A DNA stretch of 64,000 nucleotides from Osedax fenrisi (lineage: Eukaryota; Annelida; Polychaeta; Sabellida; Siboglinidae), in NCBI GenBank assembly GCA_964019155.1, contig OZ025244.1:31284327-31348326 (forward strand), written 5' to 3'. Positions 21,744 to 29,993 of this stretch are shown here, in pieces. How positions within the stretch are numbered: position 1 is the stretch's first letter; every line of letters starts with the position of its first letter. The notes beneath the pieces were generated by a model. The model was not told the origin of the DNA. It did not search any database and saw nothing but the letters and a program-made list of their open reading frames with translations. Position numbers and translations under genes: made by a program.

Positions 21744-24631
21744 TACCAGATTGTCATACTAGGTTAGATTTTCTTACTTTCCTATTGAATTAAATATCAT
21801 ACTAGATTGTCGAACTTGTTTATAAGATTATATTTTTGAAATTGACTGCGAACTAGATTTCCATACTCGATTCGATTTGTCGTAATTGATTGTCGAAATG
21901 GATTGTAAAATTAGATTGTCGTATCATACTTTATATTCAAACTAGTTTATCTGATTAGATTGTAGAACATGAATGTGACTTTAGATTTTTATACTTGATT
22001 TGATTTATCATACTAGATTGTCGAACTTGTTTATAAGATTATATTTTTGAAATTGACTGCGAACTAGATTTCCATACTCGATTAGATTTGTCGTAATTGA
22101 TTGTCGAAATGGATTGTAAAATTAGATTGTCGTATCATACTTTATTTTCAAACTAGTTTATCTGATTAGATTGTAGAACATGAGTGTGACTCTAGATTTT
22201 TATACTTGATTTGATTTATCATACTAGATTGTCGAACTTGTTTATAAGATTATATTTTTGAAATTGACAGCGAACTAGATTTCCATATTCGATTCGATTT
22301 GTCGTAATTGATTGTCGAAATGGATTGTAAAATTAGATTGTCGTATCATACTTTATATTCAAACTAGTTTATCTGATTAGATTGTAGAACATGAGTGTGA
22401 CTCTAGATTTTTATACTTGATTTGATTTACCATACTAGATTGTCAAACTTGTTTATAAGATTATATTTTTGAAATTGACTGCGAACTAGATTTCCATACT
22501 CGATTAGATTTGTCGTAATTGATTACAAAATGTTATTATCTTAGTATAACAGATTGTTTAAATATATTAGATTTTCTTATATATTATTTAATCCTATATT
22601 TTAATTTTTAATAATGCCACTCATTTATCAAATATATTTAGTACTATTTACTGTATAGCCTACTATAATAAATATTATATTGTTTTATTTTATTTCACAA
22701 ATATAATAAAATCATTTATAGCACTCTTCTCGATGATATATTTTCTTCAAAGTCAAGCTCAAGCGATGATGATGATGATACTGATGATGTATATGTTCAT
22801 GATAACACTGATGATGCCCCAGTTCATATATCATATACGAAGTAAGTATGCTTATACTTAAATATCCGTTTATTATATATAGATATATATTAAATGGAAT
22901 ATTATTAAAATTATTTGATAAATATTATATATGATATTACAAATAATCATGATGCGAATCAATTAATCAAACAGAACTAAGCATCCCTACTACAAATATG
23001 CGATGATGATGGCTGAACGTTATGATGTCAAGGATACACCGCTTGCTGCTATTATTTCAGGATTATTCGTTGATATCGGTTGGATAACAAATCAGAAACG
23101 TAGTCGAATACTTGATAGGTGTGCAGTGCGACGGCAACGTAAACAATGTCGACTCGAAAATATGCCTACTGAGAAAAGTGATATGACTGGTTTATATTTT
23201 GATGGCAAAATTGACGTTACTATTCAAAAAGATGGTACAAAAAAAAAAGAGGAACACATCACTATGTTAAACGAGCCAGGTGGTCAATACTTATGTCATG
23301 CTGTGTCAGATGGTCATAAGGCTCTTGATATATTCAATTCCATCAAACAAAAATTAGGAGATGATATTAAATATTTAAAAGTTCTCGGTGCTGATGGGAC
23401 CAATACAAATACTGGAAGAAGAAACGGAGCTCTTTCATTGATCGAAAATCATATCCACTGTAAATGTCATTGGAATGTTAGTATATATAAACATATACAT
23501 ATTATTTATATATATTATTTTTAAATTTATATATTATTTGTATTGCCTTGGTATTGTAAATATATATTACATAGCATAAATCATATAATTATTAGGCATT
23601 ATTTATCAATGATGTTTTTATACTTTATATATTAATAATATTTACAGATATGTATTATACATATGAATGATCTACCTCTAAGAAAAATATTCATAGAAGT
23701 CGATGGTCCGTCAGGTGGACCTAATATTTATTTTGGCGATGTCGGAGTAGAACTGCAGATATGTCAGAGTCTTCCCGTGGTATTGTTTCGAAAGATCTCA
23801 ATTGACGAAGATTTCAGAAATGATTTAGAATCAAACGATGATCTAAGCAGTGATCAGAGTTATCTTCGCGATATGATTCTAGCCATTTCCTCCGGTACTG
23901 TCTCGGATAGTCTTGCGAAGAGATCTCCTGGAAAGCTTGGATATGCCAGGTGGTTGACGACTGGCAATCGAATATTACGTACTTATTTATCCAAAACTGA
24001 CCCGTCTCCTGATTTTGTTATCATGTGCAAATATATTATAAGAATATATGCGAGAACCTGGTTTGGTATAAAAGCTAAACCGTATTTCTATGATTCTCCA
24101 CGACACATATATAAAATGATAACAAATACAGCATTATTAAATGATAAAAGAGTCACTGATAGAGTGCATGAAGTAATAAGCACAAATGCATACTCATTAC
24201 ATAGCGAAAATATTCTGTGTTGTATGCTAACTGATGATCGCCCAGATGTAAATATTAAAGCTGTAAAACAAATATTAATATGTAGAAAAACACCAGAAAA
24301 TTTTGTAAGGAGTTTCATCAAACCAAAAATTTATTTTGCTGCTACAGACTATTATTATCTGATAGATAAGGAATCTACGTGGCTCGAATCAATTCTTACA
24401 AAACATTTATCGACAGAATATTTAGAATCATTAAATATATATAATATAAAATCATTAACATTTTCTAAATATCCTAGTCATACACAGGCAGTCGAAAGAC
24501 ATATACAACTTGTATCGAAGAGTTCAACATGTCTTGCAGACCCTATCGAACGCGATGGAAGAATCCATGTTACCCTGATTGAGAGGCAATATATGCCATC
24601 ATTTAAATCTAAAAAAGATTTTAAAAAATAA
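15378..24631 (+). CDS. Transposase, four exons, 715 residues predicted
   Basis: The spliced model joins 15378-15919, 22722-22841, 22975-23476 and 23648-24631, 2,148 nt in all including the stop. Every intron is GT-AG and all phases agree. The ATG at 15378 is the first after an in-frame TAG at 15366. Residues about 50-143 form a charged N-terminal region with a cysteine cluster (C110, C112, C114, C120, C122), followed by KVRVP and FLQDQR. An acidic Ser/Asp linker lies at about 188-206. The catalytic-type region has D297 (YFDGK), D361 (GADGTN), C390-x2-H393 formed across intron 3, R489-W490 (ARWLTT) and E671 (HTQAVER). I recognise this as a widespread, poorly named invertebrate transposase-like family with an RNase H-like fold. 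The motif order resembles hAT and Mutator enzymes, and the superfamily assignment is inference. Confidence 0.85.
15920..16402 (+). other. Intron 1, left part, with TA microsatellite
   Basis: AT-rich intron sequence starting GTAAGT. A (TA)n microsatellite interrupted by TTTATA runs over about 16120-16300, and a second TA run at 16391-16406 was the LTR element's target. The reading frame through the microsatellite gives only Tyr/Ile repeats and is not a gene. Intron 1 spans 15920-22721 in total, about 1.5 kb before the LTR insertion. Confidence 0.75.
16120..16300. repeat. (TA)n microsatellite
   Basis: Nearly pure TA dinucleotides over about 180 bp with a few TTTATA interruptions, inside intron 1 of the transposase gene. 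Confidence 0.9.
16403..16406. repeat. LTR element target duplication TATA (left)
   Basis: TATA immediately flanks the left LTR and also the right LTR at 21711-21714. Because the target is a TA microsatellite, the 4-bp length cannot be proven from this copy alone. Confidence 0.5.
16407..16969 (-). repeat. 3' LTR, 563 bp
   Basis: Starts TG and ends CA in either reading. It differs from the other LTR only at 16536-16537 (GT here, AG at 21277-21278). On the minus strand it has a TATAAA at 16638-16643 and an AATAAA at 16452-16457, spaced plausibly for promoter and polyadenylation signals. A 35-bp direct tandem duplication lies at 16896-16930 and 16931-16965, in the U3 end. Confidence 0.95.
16970..16981 (-). 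promoter_or_regulatory. Polypurine tract
   Basis: On the minus strand AGTAGGGGTGAA directly abuts the 3' LTR start TGTAG. The position and G-rich purine content fit the plus-strand priming site, although two T residues interrupt it. Confidence 0.7.
17005..20211 (-). CDS. pol: Pol polyprotein (protease, RT, RNase H, integrase)
   Basis: The pol frame is open from just after a TAA at 20218-20220. Decoding is expected to enter it at the frameshift, first codon CTC at 20211. It has no ATG near its start; the codon at 20151 is TTG. Counting from 20151: protease DSG at 26-28; RT Asp 284, MPFGLINAPATF at 316-327 and YLDD at 346-349; RNase H D510, E555, D581 and D624; integrase zinc finger H722, H727, C757, C760; catalytic D789, D848, E884 with 35 residues between the last two; and a GPY/F-like C-terminal region around 1000-1030. 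All key residues are present and no stop interrupts it. The full frame is 1,068 residues from 20211, a normal size for this family. Confidence 0.93.
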   Translation of the reverse strand, partial: LECSALSGSSRAIRDTRRERLRGQLVGNRREVMVMVKGQRIQCLVDSGSQVSILPLSFFNKLKDTRFNGKLPWLTIKAANEGLIPYLGYFETNVMIEGRTIEEVGFLLVDNEQLRIIGMNIIGKLQNDRISDRLGEVMVKNEEISNRILIENGVMVIKSEDYWLDGLVGISDVVIKGKLRAVLKSREKAFAKKGENLSESRAGLHHIRTIDNVPVNSGYRRIPPAQLQQVKDHLESLLREGIIEPSESNYCSPMVIVKKKSGDIRLCIDYRKLNCKTIRDTYPLRRVDDLLDIVAGKKYYTSLDLKSAYNQIPVVREDQHKTAFISPLGLYQFVRMPFGLINAPATFQRIMINLFRDNTFENVVCYLDDIVIFSDNVDQHVETIDRVLSKLEEVGLKLNVDKCKFFKSKILFLGHKVSERGLEADDEKLKAVRDWPTPKSLREVRTLLGFCSYYRKFVKGFSGIVAPLNKLIVEVNEKEGKPVSRRRSKGVNVEWNTECDQAFTKLKTALCSSPILVVPNWDEKFIVETDASASGLGAVLSQIVGKYEKRVVAYASRSLRRGEQNKSNYSSKKLEFLAVVWAITEKFSYYLRGSSCVVITDNSAVSYISHKKELTSLEQRWMARLADYDITYKYRPGKENVVADALSRVRNIGNGDTEIKEYDDDEVELGLVETVPMMERDKLRIEQNNDSVIRKALLIASKNGYVGRLVVRDGVLYEKREGYDDRLMVPSSLVGEVLRGAHEDNGHQGIERTTQKINEMYTWIGKYRDIRSYIRRCETCSKAKELCKKPKIRMGSLSAKKPLAILFIDFMTVDKASDGRESILVMSDAYTKYTKAIPTRDQTALTVAKVIMNEWIFNFGVPDRIHSDQGRNFMSSLIKELCGLFGIEQSNTTPYHPMGNGQVERMNRTIQNLLRTLSVNEKKKWPSHLNKLTYVYNRTPHAVTGYSPFYLMFMRKEKLLVDRKLGGITEYEGSDWVEDTRCKMKEVERIVRESSNMEQIVDMKYDTLEIGDIVRVKNRVLGRRKLQNSWGDKKWTVIEKLGDNAVYRIKNNECIKCENLMNLKRVNE
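20161..20217 (-). promoter_or_regulatory. -1 ribosomal frameshift signal: slippery heptamer plus H-type pseudoknot
   Basis: The heptamer TTTAAAC (20211-20217, read on minus) lies in the gag frame as T TTA AAC, the canonical X XXY YYZ form. Slippage by -1 gives the pol frame CTC next. After a 5-nt spacer, stem 1 pairs 20198-20205 with 20176-20183 (6 Watson-Crick pairs TGCTCT/AGAGCA, extendable by one G-U and one C-G). Stem 2 pairs 20187-20192 with 20161-20166 (GCGGGT/ACCCGC). Loops are about 5, 3 and 9 nt. The gag stop (20193-20195) lies between, inside the structure. Confidence 0.85.
20193..20999 (-). CDS. gag: Gag polyprotein with one CCHC zinc knuckle
   Basis: The product is 268 residues, starting at the ATG at 20997-20999, about 150 nt inside the 5' LTR. 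The central region (about 55-140) has the spaced hydrophobic pattern of retrotransposon Gag (capsid-like) domains. A charged region at about 203-236 is likely coiled coil. One zinc knuckle C245-x2-C248-x4-H253-x4-C258 near the C-terminus should bind genomic RNA. The gag stop overlaps the pol frame, and the shift codons are L262-N263. It is short for a Gag but complete. Confidence 0.92.
   Translation of the reverse strand: MILRSGKVMDIKDSVKVIKGNSSDMSYVKLEKFDGSTEVGRWIRELNECVRLKGINDSEAASFACYHVIGAAKIYLVMMLGEDITDIIKIKESLRDRYASSKSKGEMIYSIMARKQGDTEIVSKFIDGLLELGMELKVVDGSWEEVIIESIKHNLKSVELRRSMILLGKSSIKDLRRIAVKWEKEGEELAEEVCYKVEVRDIDRSRENNLEEKLRKLELTNREWEGRYRALESSMNRRSRVEIVCFKCGKQGHISRWCRSNLNSNALH
21000..21147 (-). 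other. 5' leader between LTR and gag
   Basis: 148 nt holding the PBS next to the LTR and a run of A residues upstream of the gag ATG. A minus-strand frame from 21294 to 21076 crosses the LTR border into this leader. It shows no domain and I do not call it a gene. Confidence 0.7.
21131..21146 (-). promoter_or_regulatory. tRNA primer-binding site
   Basis: On the minus strand TGGTGACAGCGGCGAA begins one base after the 5' LTR end. The TGG start is complementary to a tRNA 3' CCA. The implied tRNA 3' end is CCGCTGTCACCA; I cannot assign the tRNA without a search. Confidence 0.75.
21148..21710 (-). repeat. 5' LTR, 563 bp
   Basis: Same length as the 3' LTR, with two adjacent substitutions at 21277-21278. 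The TATAAA copy at 21379-21384 and AATAAA copy at 21193-21198 (minus) are conserved. TATA follows at 21711-21714. Confidence 0.95.
21711..21740. repeat. (TA)15 microsatellite at the LTR element's target
   Basis: A TA run continuing the one at 16391-16406 on the other side of the LTR element. Together they are the original intron microsatellite into which it inserted. Confidence 0.85.
21798..22527. repeat. 211-bp minisatellite, about 3.5 copies
   Basis: The landmark CATACTAGATTGTC (with one variant) recurs at 21798, 22009, 22220 and 22431, exactly 211 bp apart. Copies differ by few substitutions, and the last breaks off near 22527. A shorter internal theme (ACTAGATT, GATTGTCG) suggests an older repeat of roughly 20 bp. 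It lies in intron 1 of the transposase gene. Confidence 0.92.
22722..22841 (+). CDS. Transposase exon 2
   Basis: 120 bp, acceptor TTTATAG|C at 22721, donor GAA|GTAAGT at 22842. The first base completes codon 181 started in exon 1, and the last two begin codon 221. It encodes the acidic linker with runs of Ser and Asp, from a GAT trinucleotide repeat. Confidence 0.8.
22842..22974 (+). other. Intron 2 of the transposase gene, 133 bp
   Basis: GTAAGT...AAACAG, AT-rich, phase 2. Removing it joins Y-T-K to T-K-H-P-Y-Y-K in one frame, upstream of the in-frame ATG at 23003. That ATG is therefore internal, not the start. Confidence 0.8.
22975..23476 (+). CDS. Transposase exon 3
   Basis: 502 bp, residues 221-388. 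It carries the first two acidic residues of the presumed catalytic core: D297 in GLYFDGK and D361 in LGADGTNTNTG. The conserved EEHI...EPGGQYL segment lies between them. Confidence 0.88.
23477..23647 (+). other. Intron 3 of the transposase gene, 171 bp
   Basis: GTTAGT...TTTACAG, phase 0. Splicing restores the CxxH motif (C390, H393), since the upstream frame alone runs into a stop at 23522-23524 after AT-rich codons. Confidence 0.85.
23648..24631 (+). CDS. Transposase exon 4
   Basis: 984 bp, residues 389-715. It starts ICIIHMNDLPLR with the CxxH motif, then LSSDQSYL, KRSPGKLGYARWLTTGNR (R489-W490), MLTDDR, and HTQAVERHIQLV with E671 as the likely last catalytic acid. The stop TAA at 24629-24631 overlaps an AATAAA. 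Confidence 0.9.
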   Translation: MCIIHMNDLPLRKIFIEVDGPSGGPNIYFGDVGVELQICQSLPVVLFRKISIDEDFRNDLESNDDLSSDQSYLRDMILAISSGTVSDSLAKRSPGKLGYARWLTTGNRILRTYLSKTDPSPDFVIMCKYIIRIYARTWFGIKAKPYFYDSPRHIYKMITNTALLNDKRVTDRVHEVISTNAYSLHSENILCCMLTDDRPDVNIKAVKQILICRKTPENFVRSFIKPKIYFAATDYYYLIDKESTWLESILTKHLSTEYLESLNIYNIKSLTFSKYPSHTQAVERHIQLVSKSSTCLADPIERDGRIHVTLIERQYMPSFKSKKDFKK

Positions 24632-24632
24632 A
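24627..24632 (+). terminator. Possible polyadenylation signal AATAAA
   Basis: AATAAA overlaps the transposase stop codon. In sequence this AT-rich, chance matches are common, so only the position supports it. Confidence 0.35.
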
Positions 24633-24885
24633 TATATTTCTTTACTTTTTTCCTTAATTTTATATATAAAAATATAATAACATGTAATTAATTTTATAAA
24701 TATAATCTTATATCATAATCTTATATGTTAATAATATTGAGTATAATACATTCTATAATAAATATTATCTAATAAGTATTTATTAAGTATATAGTTAAGT
24801 TTAAGTTTTGTATTATAATATATATATAATTATATATTTATAAATATTAAAAAAAAATACTTTTTATCATTACTTTAAATATATA

Positions 24886-24924
<39 letters not shown>

Positions 24925-25718
24925 ACATGTAATTAATTGTATAAATATAATCTCATCATAATATATTTAATAAAATTAAGTATAATACATATTATCTAAT
25001 AATTATTTATTAAGTATAAAGTAAAGTTTAATTATTTAAGTATTTAAAGAATTAATTATAAAAATATTTAAAAAAAATATTCCAAATAACAAGGTGTTCA
25101 AACCAAATTCCAATTTTTATTAAAATGTAACCATCGATTTAAAAAATAATTATAACATATTTAATGATACTATTACTAAAAAAAAAATTTAAAAAATAAA
25201 TAAATTCATAACAATTTTTGACGTACAAAAATGTAATATTTGTTTCCAAAAATCAATTAAAATTGCAATAATTTTTTTTTGAGAGGGTCAATTTTGTATA
25301 TATTAAGTTTATTATGTTCATATAACGTGTTTATTTTGATATATATATGTACAATTTTTTAATTTTTATAAAATAATAATTTCTAAAATTCTAGAAAATT
25401 CCCAGAAATTTCCAGGAAATTTTTTTTTAAATTCTATTCTTTATATTTTCTATTCCGTTAATATAAAATAAATAGTGTGTTAAAAGTTGATAACAAATTA
25501 TTCATTACAAAGGTTTAAAATACTTATTTTTTTATAATTTATTTTATATATAGCAAAATTTGTATCTAACTACATGTTAAACTTCACAAGGCTGTCGTGT
25601 GACCTAAGATTAATAAAAATTTAAAAAAAATGGTGTGCTTCATTTTAAGGGTATATTTATGAAGATAAACTTAGTCCAATGTTAATCTGTTAATTTTTAA
25701 TAGTCTATGATCACCTTT
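24632..25718 (+). other. 3' noncoding region of the DNA transposon with an internal duplication
   Basis: AT-rich with no reading frame of note. A diverged direct repeat (about 24676-24804 and 24921-25032, both beginning AATAACATGTAATTAATT or close) flanks a (TA)n run at about 24885-24920. The last 80 bp share TTGGACTAA and the terminal repeat with the left end. Confidence 0.7.
25705..25718 (-). repeat. Right terminal inverted repeat of the DNA transposon
   Basis: Plus strand CTATGATCACCTTT; its reverse complement matches the left end at 12 of 14 positions. Confidence 0.75.
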
Positions 25719-25728
25719 AACGCAGGGT
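25719..25728. repeat. Right target-site duplication, 10 bp
   Basis: AACGCAGGGT, a perfect copy of 15092-15101. The interrupted array element continues with GCGGTTTGGG exactly as at 893 and 49762. Confidence 0.85.
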
Positions 25729-28700
25729 GCGGTTTGGGTTTTCGATATTTATTAAGAAATATTTTGTAATAGTGGAAATATGTATTGTATTTTTTTAAAT
25801 ATTATTTGAAATATTTTTGAAATATTTTCCACTAATTTTTGAGATATTAATTTGTATAAATTTGTTTGAATTTTAGCAACAATTTATGTTATTGTATATG
25901 AAAAGCAGAATCATGAATAGCCATAAATAATAAAGAATAGATAGGTAAGCTATCAAACAACGAGTAAAGCAAAGTTGGGTACTGCAAGAAATTCCAAATC
26001 AGGAATAGTTATAATTAATAAATGATAGATAGGCAAATAATAAAAAAACGAGCAACGCCGATTTGGAACTGTTTGGGTTTAGGTTTTCAACATATTTTGG
26101 AATATTTGAAATATCTGTTGTATTTTTTGAAATATTTGTTATCTAATATTAAAAAAAATATGTTTCTACATATGTTTAATTTTATTTAATTGTATATACT
26201 AGAAATATAGGATCAGGAATAGCTCTAATTAATAAATAATAAATAGGCAAACAATCAAAAACCGATAAATGTCGAGTCGAGTACTGTTTAGATTTGGGTT
26301 TATGTTTGAGTTTTCGACATTTTTTTAAAACATATTTTGTAATATTTTAAATATTTTTTGTATTTTTTAGCAATTATATATTTTAGAATAATCAGGAATA
26401 GCTATAATTAATAAAAATAAATAGTAATACAATCAAAAACCTAGCAACGCCGGATAGGGTATGACTACTAATATGTTGAAATATTTTTAGACACTTTTTA
26501 AAAATATATTTTATAATATTTTAAATTATTTTTGTATTTTTGTATTTTTACAAAATATTTTACGAATAAATCTTAAAAAGAACAACGCTAGATCTATATC
26601 TGATACAGTTAGATTTATTAAATATTAGTTAGAAGACAACAATTAAAGATTAGCTATGCATAATTAGGAATAACTATAATTAATAATTGATAGGCAAATA
26701 ATAAAAAACCGAGCAACGTCGGGTTGGGATCGGCAAACAATTCTAAATCAGGAATAGTTATAATTAATAAAGTATAGATAGGCATATAATTAAAAACCGA
26801 TCAACGCCGTGTTGGGACGGTTTGGGTTTGGGTTTTCAATATATTTTGTAATATTTGAAATATTTGTTATATTTTTTAAAATATTTTTTGAAATATTTGT
26901 TCACTAATTTTTAAAATATTATAAACAATATTTTTCTATATTTGTTTGTATTTTAAATAAACTTTATTTAATTGTATATACTAGAAATATAGAATCAGAA
27001 ATTGCCCTAATTAATAAATAATAAATAATAGATAGGCAAACAAACAAAAACCAAGAAATGCCGGGTCGGGTATGGTTTGGTTTTAAAACATATTTTGTAA
27101 TATTTTATATATTTTTTTGCAATTTTTAGAAATTATATATTTTAGAATAATCAGGAATAGCTATAATTAATAAAAAAATAAATAGGCATTCAAAATCAGG
27201 TATGGCTACTAATATGTTGAAATATTTTTTATATTTCTTAAAATATTTTTAGACACTTTTTAAAAATATATTTTGTAATATTTTAAATTATTATTTGTAA
27301 TCTTACCAAATATTTTACAAATAATCTTAAAAACGAACAACGCTGGGTCTACATCGGATACAGTTAGAATTAGTAAATATTAGTTAGAAGAAAAAAATTA
27401 AATATTAGCTAAGTATAATCAGGAATAGCTACAATTAATAGGCAAATAATCAAAAACCTAGCAACGCAGGGTAGTGTACGGTTTGTGTTTGGGTTTAGGT
27501 TTGGGTTTTAGAAATTTTTTTAAAACATATTTTGTAATATTTGAAATATTTGTTGTATTTTTTAACATATTATTTGAAAAAATGTTCTACTTTGTTTTGC
27601 ATGTCATCTAACATTTATTTTATTATATATATATATCAATTAAGAGTCAGGAATAGCTATAATTAATATATAATATATAGGAAAATAATCAAAACCGAGC
27701 AACGCCGGGTCGGGTACGACATTTTTTGAAATATTTTTGAAATTTTTTGAAATATTTTTAAACATTTTTTTGAAATATTTGTAAACATTTTTGTGGACAT
27801 TATTTTTAAATATAATTAAAATATTATAATTATAAAAAATATATTTTGTAATATTTGGAAATATTTGTTGTATTTTTTATATTATTTTTTGAAATATTTT
27901 TGAAATATTTTTCCACTAATTTTTGAGATATTAAACAAGAATATTTGTCTAAATTTGTTTGAATTTCAGCACAAATTTATGTTATTATATATGAAAGGCA
28001 GAATCATGAATAGCCATAATTAATAAATAATAGATAGCCAAACTATTAAACAACGAGTAAAGCAGTGTTGGGTACGGCAAGAAATTCCAAATCAGGAATA
28101 GTTATAAATAATAAATGATAGATAGGCAAATAATAAAAAACCGAGCAACGCCGATTTGGAACGGTTTGGGTTTAGGTTTTCAACATATTTTGGAATATTT
28201 TAAATATTTGTTGTATTTTTTGAAATATTTTGCACTAATTTTTTAAATATTAAAAAAAATATGTTTCTACATTTGTTTGTATTTTAGATAAACTTTATTT
28301 AATTGTATTATAAATATAGAATTAGGAATAGCTCTAATTAATAAATAATAAATAGGTAAACAATCAAAAACCGATAAATGTCGGGTCTGGTACTGTTTGG
28401 GTTTGAGTTTTGGTTTGAGTTTTCGACATTTTTTGTTATATTTTAAATATTTTTTGTATTTTTTAGCAATTATATATTTTAGCATAATCATGAATAGCTA
28501 TATATTATAGCCTATAATTGATTTTTTTATAATTGATTTTTTAAAAATATATTTTGTAATATTTAAAAAAATATTATTTTTTATATTTTTTATATTTTTC
28601 AACTAATTGTTGAAATATTGTTATTTTAAGATATAATTAAAAGATTATAATTATATAATAATTATATAAATATTATAGATATAAATATTATATTTTTTTA

Positions 28701-29929
28701 AATATTTTTAGAACATTTAAAAAATATATATTTTGTAATATTTGTTGTATACTAGCAATGCAGAATCAGGAATAGCTATAATTAATAAATAATTATTTAT
28801 TATAAATGATAGGCAAACAATCAAAAATCGAGTAATGCAGGGTACGGTTTTGGTTTGGTTTTCGATAGTTTTTAAGTCATATTTTGTAATATTGTAAATA
28901 TTTGTTGTATCTTTTGAAATATTTTTTGAGATATTAAAAACTAATATTTGTCTAAATTTGTTTGTATTTTAGCAAAGATTTATGTTATTGTTTATACTAG
29001 AAAGGCAGAATCATGAATAGCAATAATTATAATTAATTAATAGTAGATATGCAAACTATCAAACAATGAGTAAAGCAGGGTTGGTTACGACAAGCAATTC
29101 CAAATCAGGAATAGTTATAATTATTAAATGATAGATAGGCAAATAATAAAAAACCAAGCAACGTCATTTTGGGTTTGGGTTTTCAACATATTTTGTAATA
29201 ATGAAATATTTGTTGTATTTTTTAATATATTTTTTGAAATATTTGTTCACTAATTTTTGAAATATTAAAAAAATATATTTTTACATTTGTTTGTATTTTA
29301 GATAAACTTTATTTAATTGTATATACTAGAGATGTCGAATCATGAATAGCTCTAATTAATAAATAATAAATAGGCAAACAATCAAAAACCGAAAAATTTC
29401 GAGTCGGGTGCTGTTTGGATTTGGGTTTAGGTTTGAGTTTTCGACATCTTTTTAAAACATATTTTGTAATATTCAAAATATTTATTGTATTTTTTGAAAT
29501 ATTTTTCTACTAATTTTTTAATTATTAAAATATTTTTCTACATTTATTTGTATTTCAGCTAACATTTATTTAATTGTATATATAACAATGAAGAACCAGG
29601 AACAGCTATAATTAATAAATAATAGATAGGCAAACAATCAAAATCCGAGCAACGCCGGTTTGGGTTTAAGTTTGGGTTTTAGACATTTTTTTAAACATAT
29701 TTTGTAATATTTGTAATATTTGTTGCATTTTTTAATATATTTCCACTAATTTGTTAGATATCAAATAAATATTTTTCTATATTTTATTTGTATTATAGCT
29801 AACATTTATTTTATTGTATATATAGCAATGCATAATCAGGAATAGGTATATAATATATCTATAATTAATAAATAATAGATAATAGGCATATATTCAAAAA
29901 CCGAGCAACGCCGGGTCGGGTACGGCTAG
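25729..29929 (+). mobile_element. Helitron-like element, 3' part resumed after the DNA transposon
   Basis: This continues the element begun at 13327 and ends CTAG at 29926-29929. It is collinear with 893-5093 (offset 24,836) and with 49762-53962 (offset 24,033), apparently with no net indel. Contents are satellite modules only; the short minus frame at 28267-28491 is a repeat translation present three times in the window. Confidence 0.55.
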
Positions 29930-29958
29930 TCTATTATATAAAAGAAAGTCTATTTAAT

Positions 29959-29993
<35 letters not shown>

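Larger units (their letters stand above)
15102..25718 (+). mobile_element. DNA transposon of 10,617 bp with terminal inverted repeats and an intron-containing transposase gene
   Basis: The borders are fixed by comparison with the empty sites at 883 and 49752. The termini are imperfect inverted repeats: AAGGGCGATCATAG on the left and AAAGGTGATCATAG for the right end reverse-complemented, 12 of 14 matching. A subterminal TTGGACTAA is shared at both ends. The element is flanked by a 10-bp duplication. It contains one transposase gene of four exons on the plus strand. Without the nested LTR element and its 4-bp duplication it would be 5,309 bp. The coding frame and both ends are intact, so it may be recently or currently active. 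The superfamily is unresolved: the motif order is hAT/Mutator-like, but a 10-bp duplication is not the 8 bp of hAT. Confidence 0.85.

Noticed and set aside
23003..23524. Stand-alone gene starting at ATG 23003 and ending at 23524
   Set aside because: The frame continues upstream through a good acceptor, and its last codons are intron 3. Splicing restores conserved residues, so it is exon 3 of the transposase.
24088..24321. Minus frame inside transposase exon 4
   Set aside because: Antisense of a recognised coding exon.
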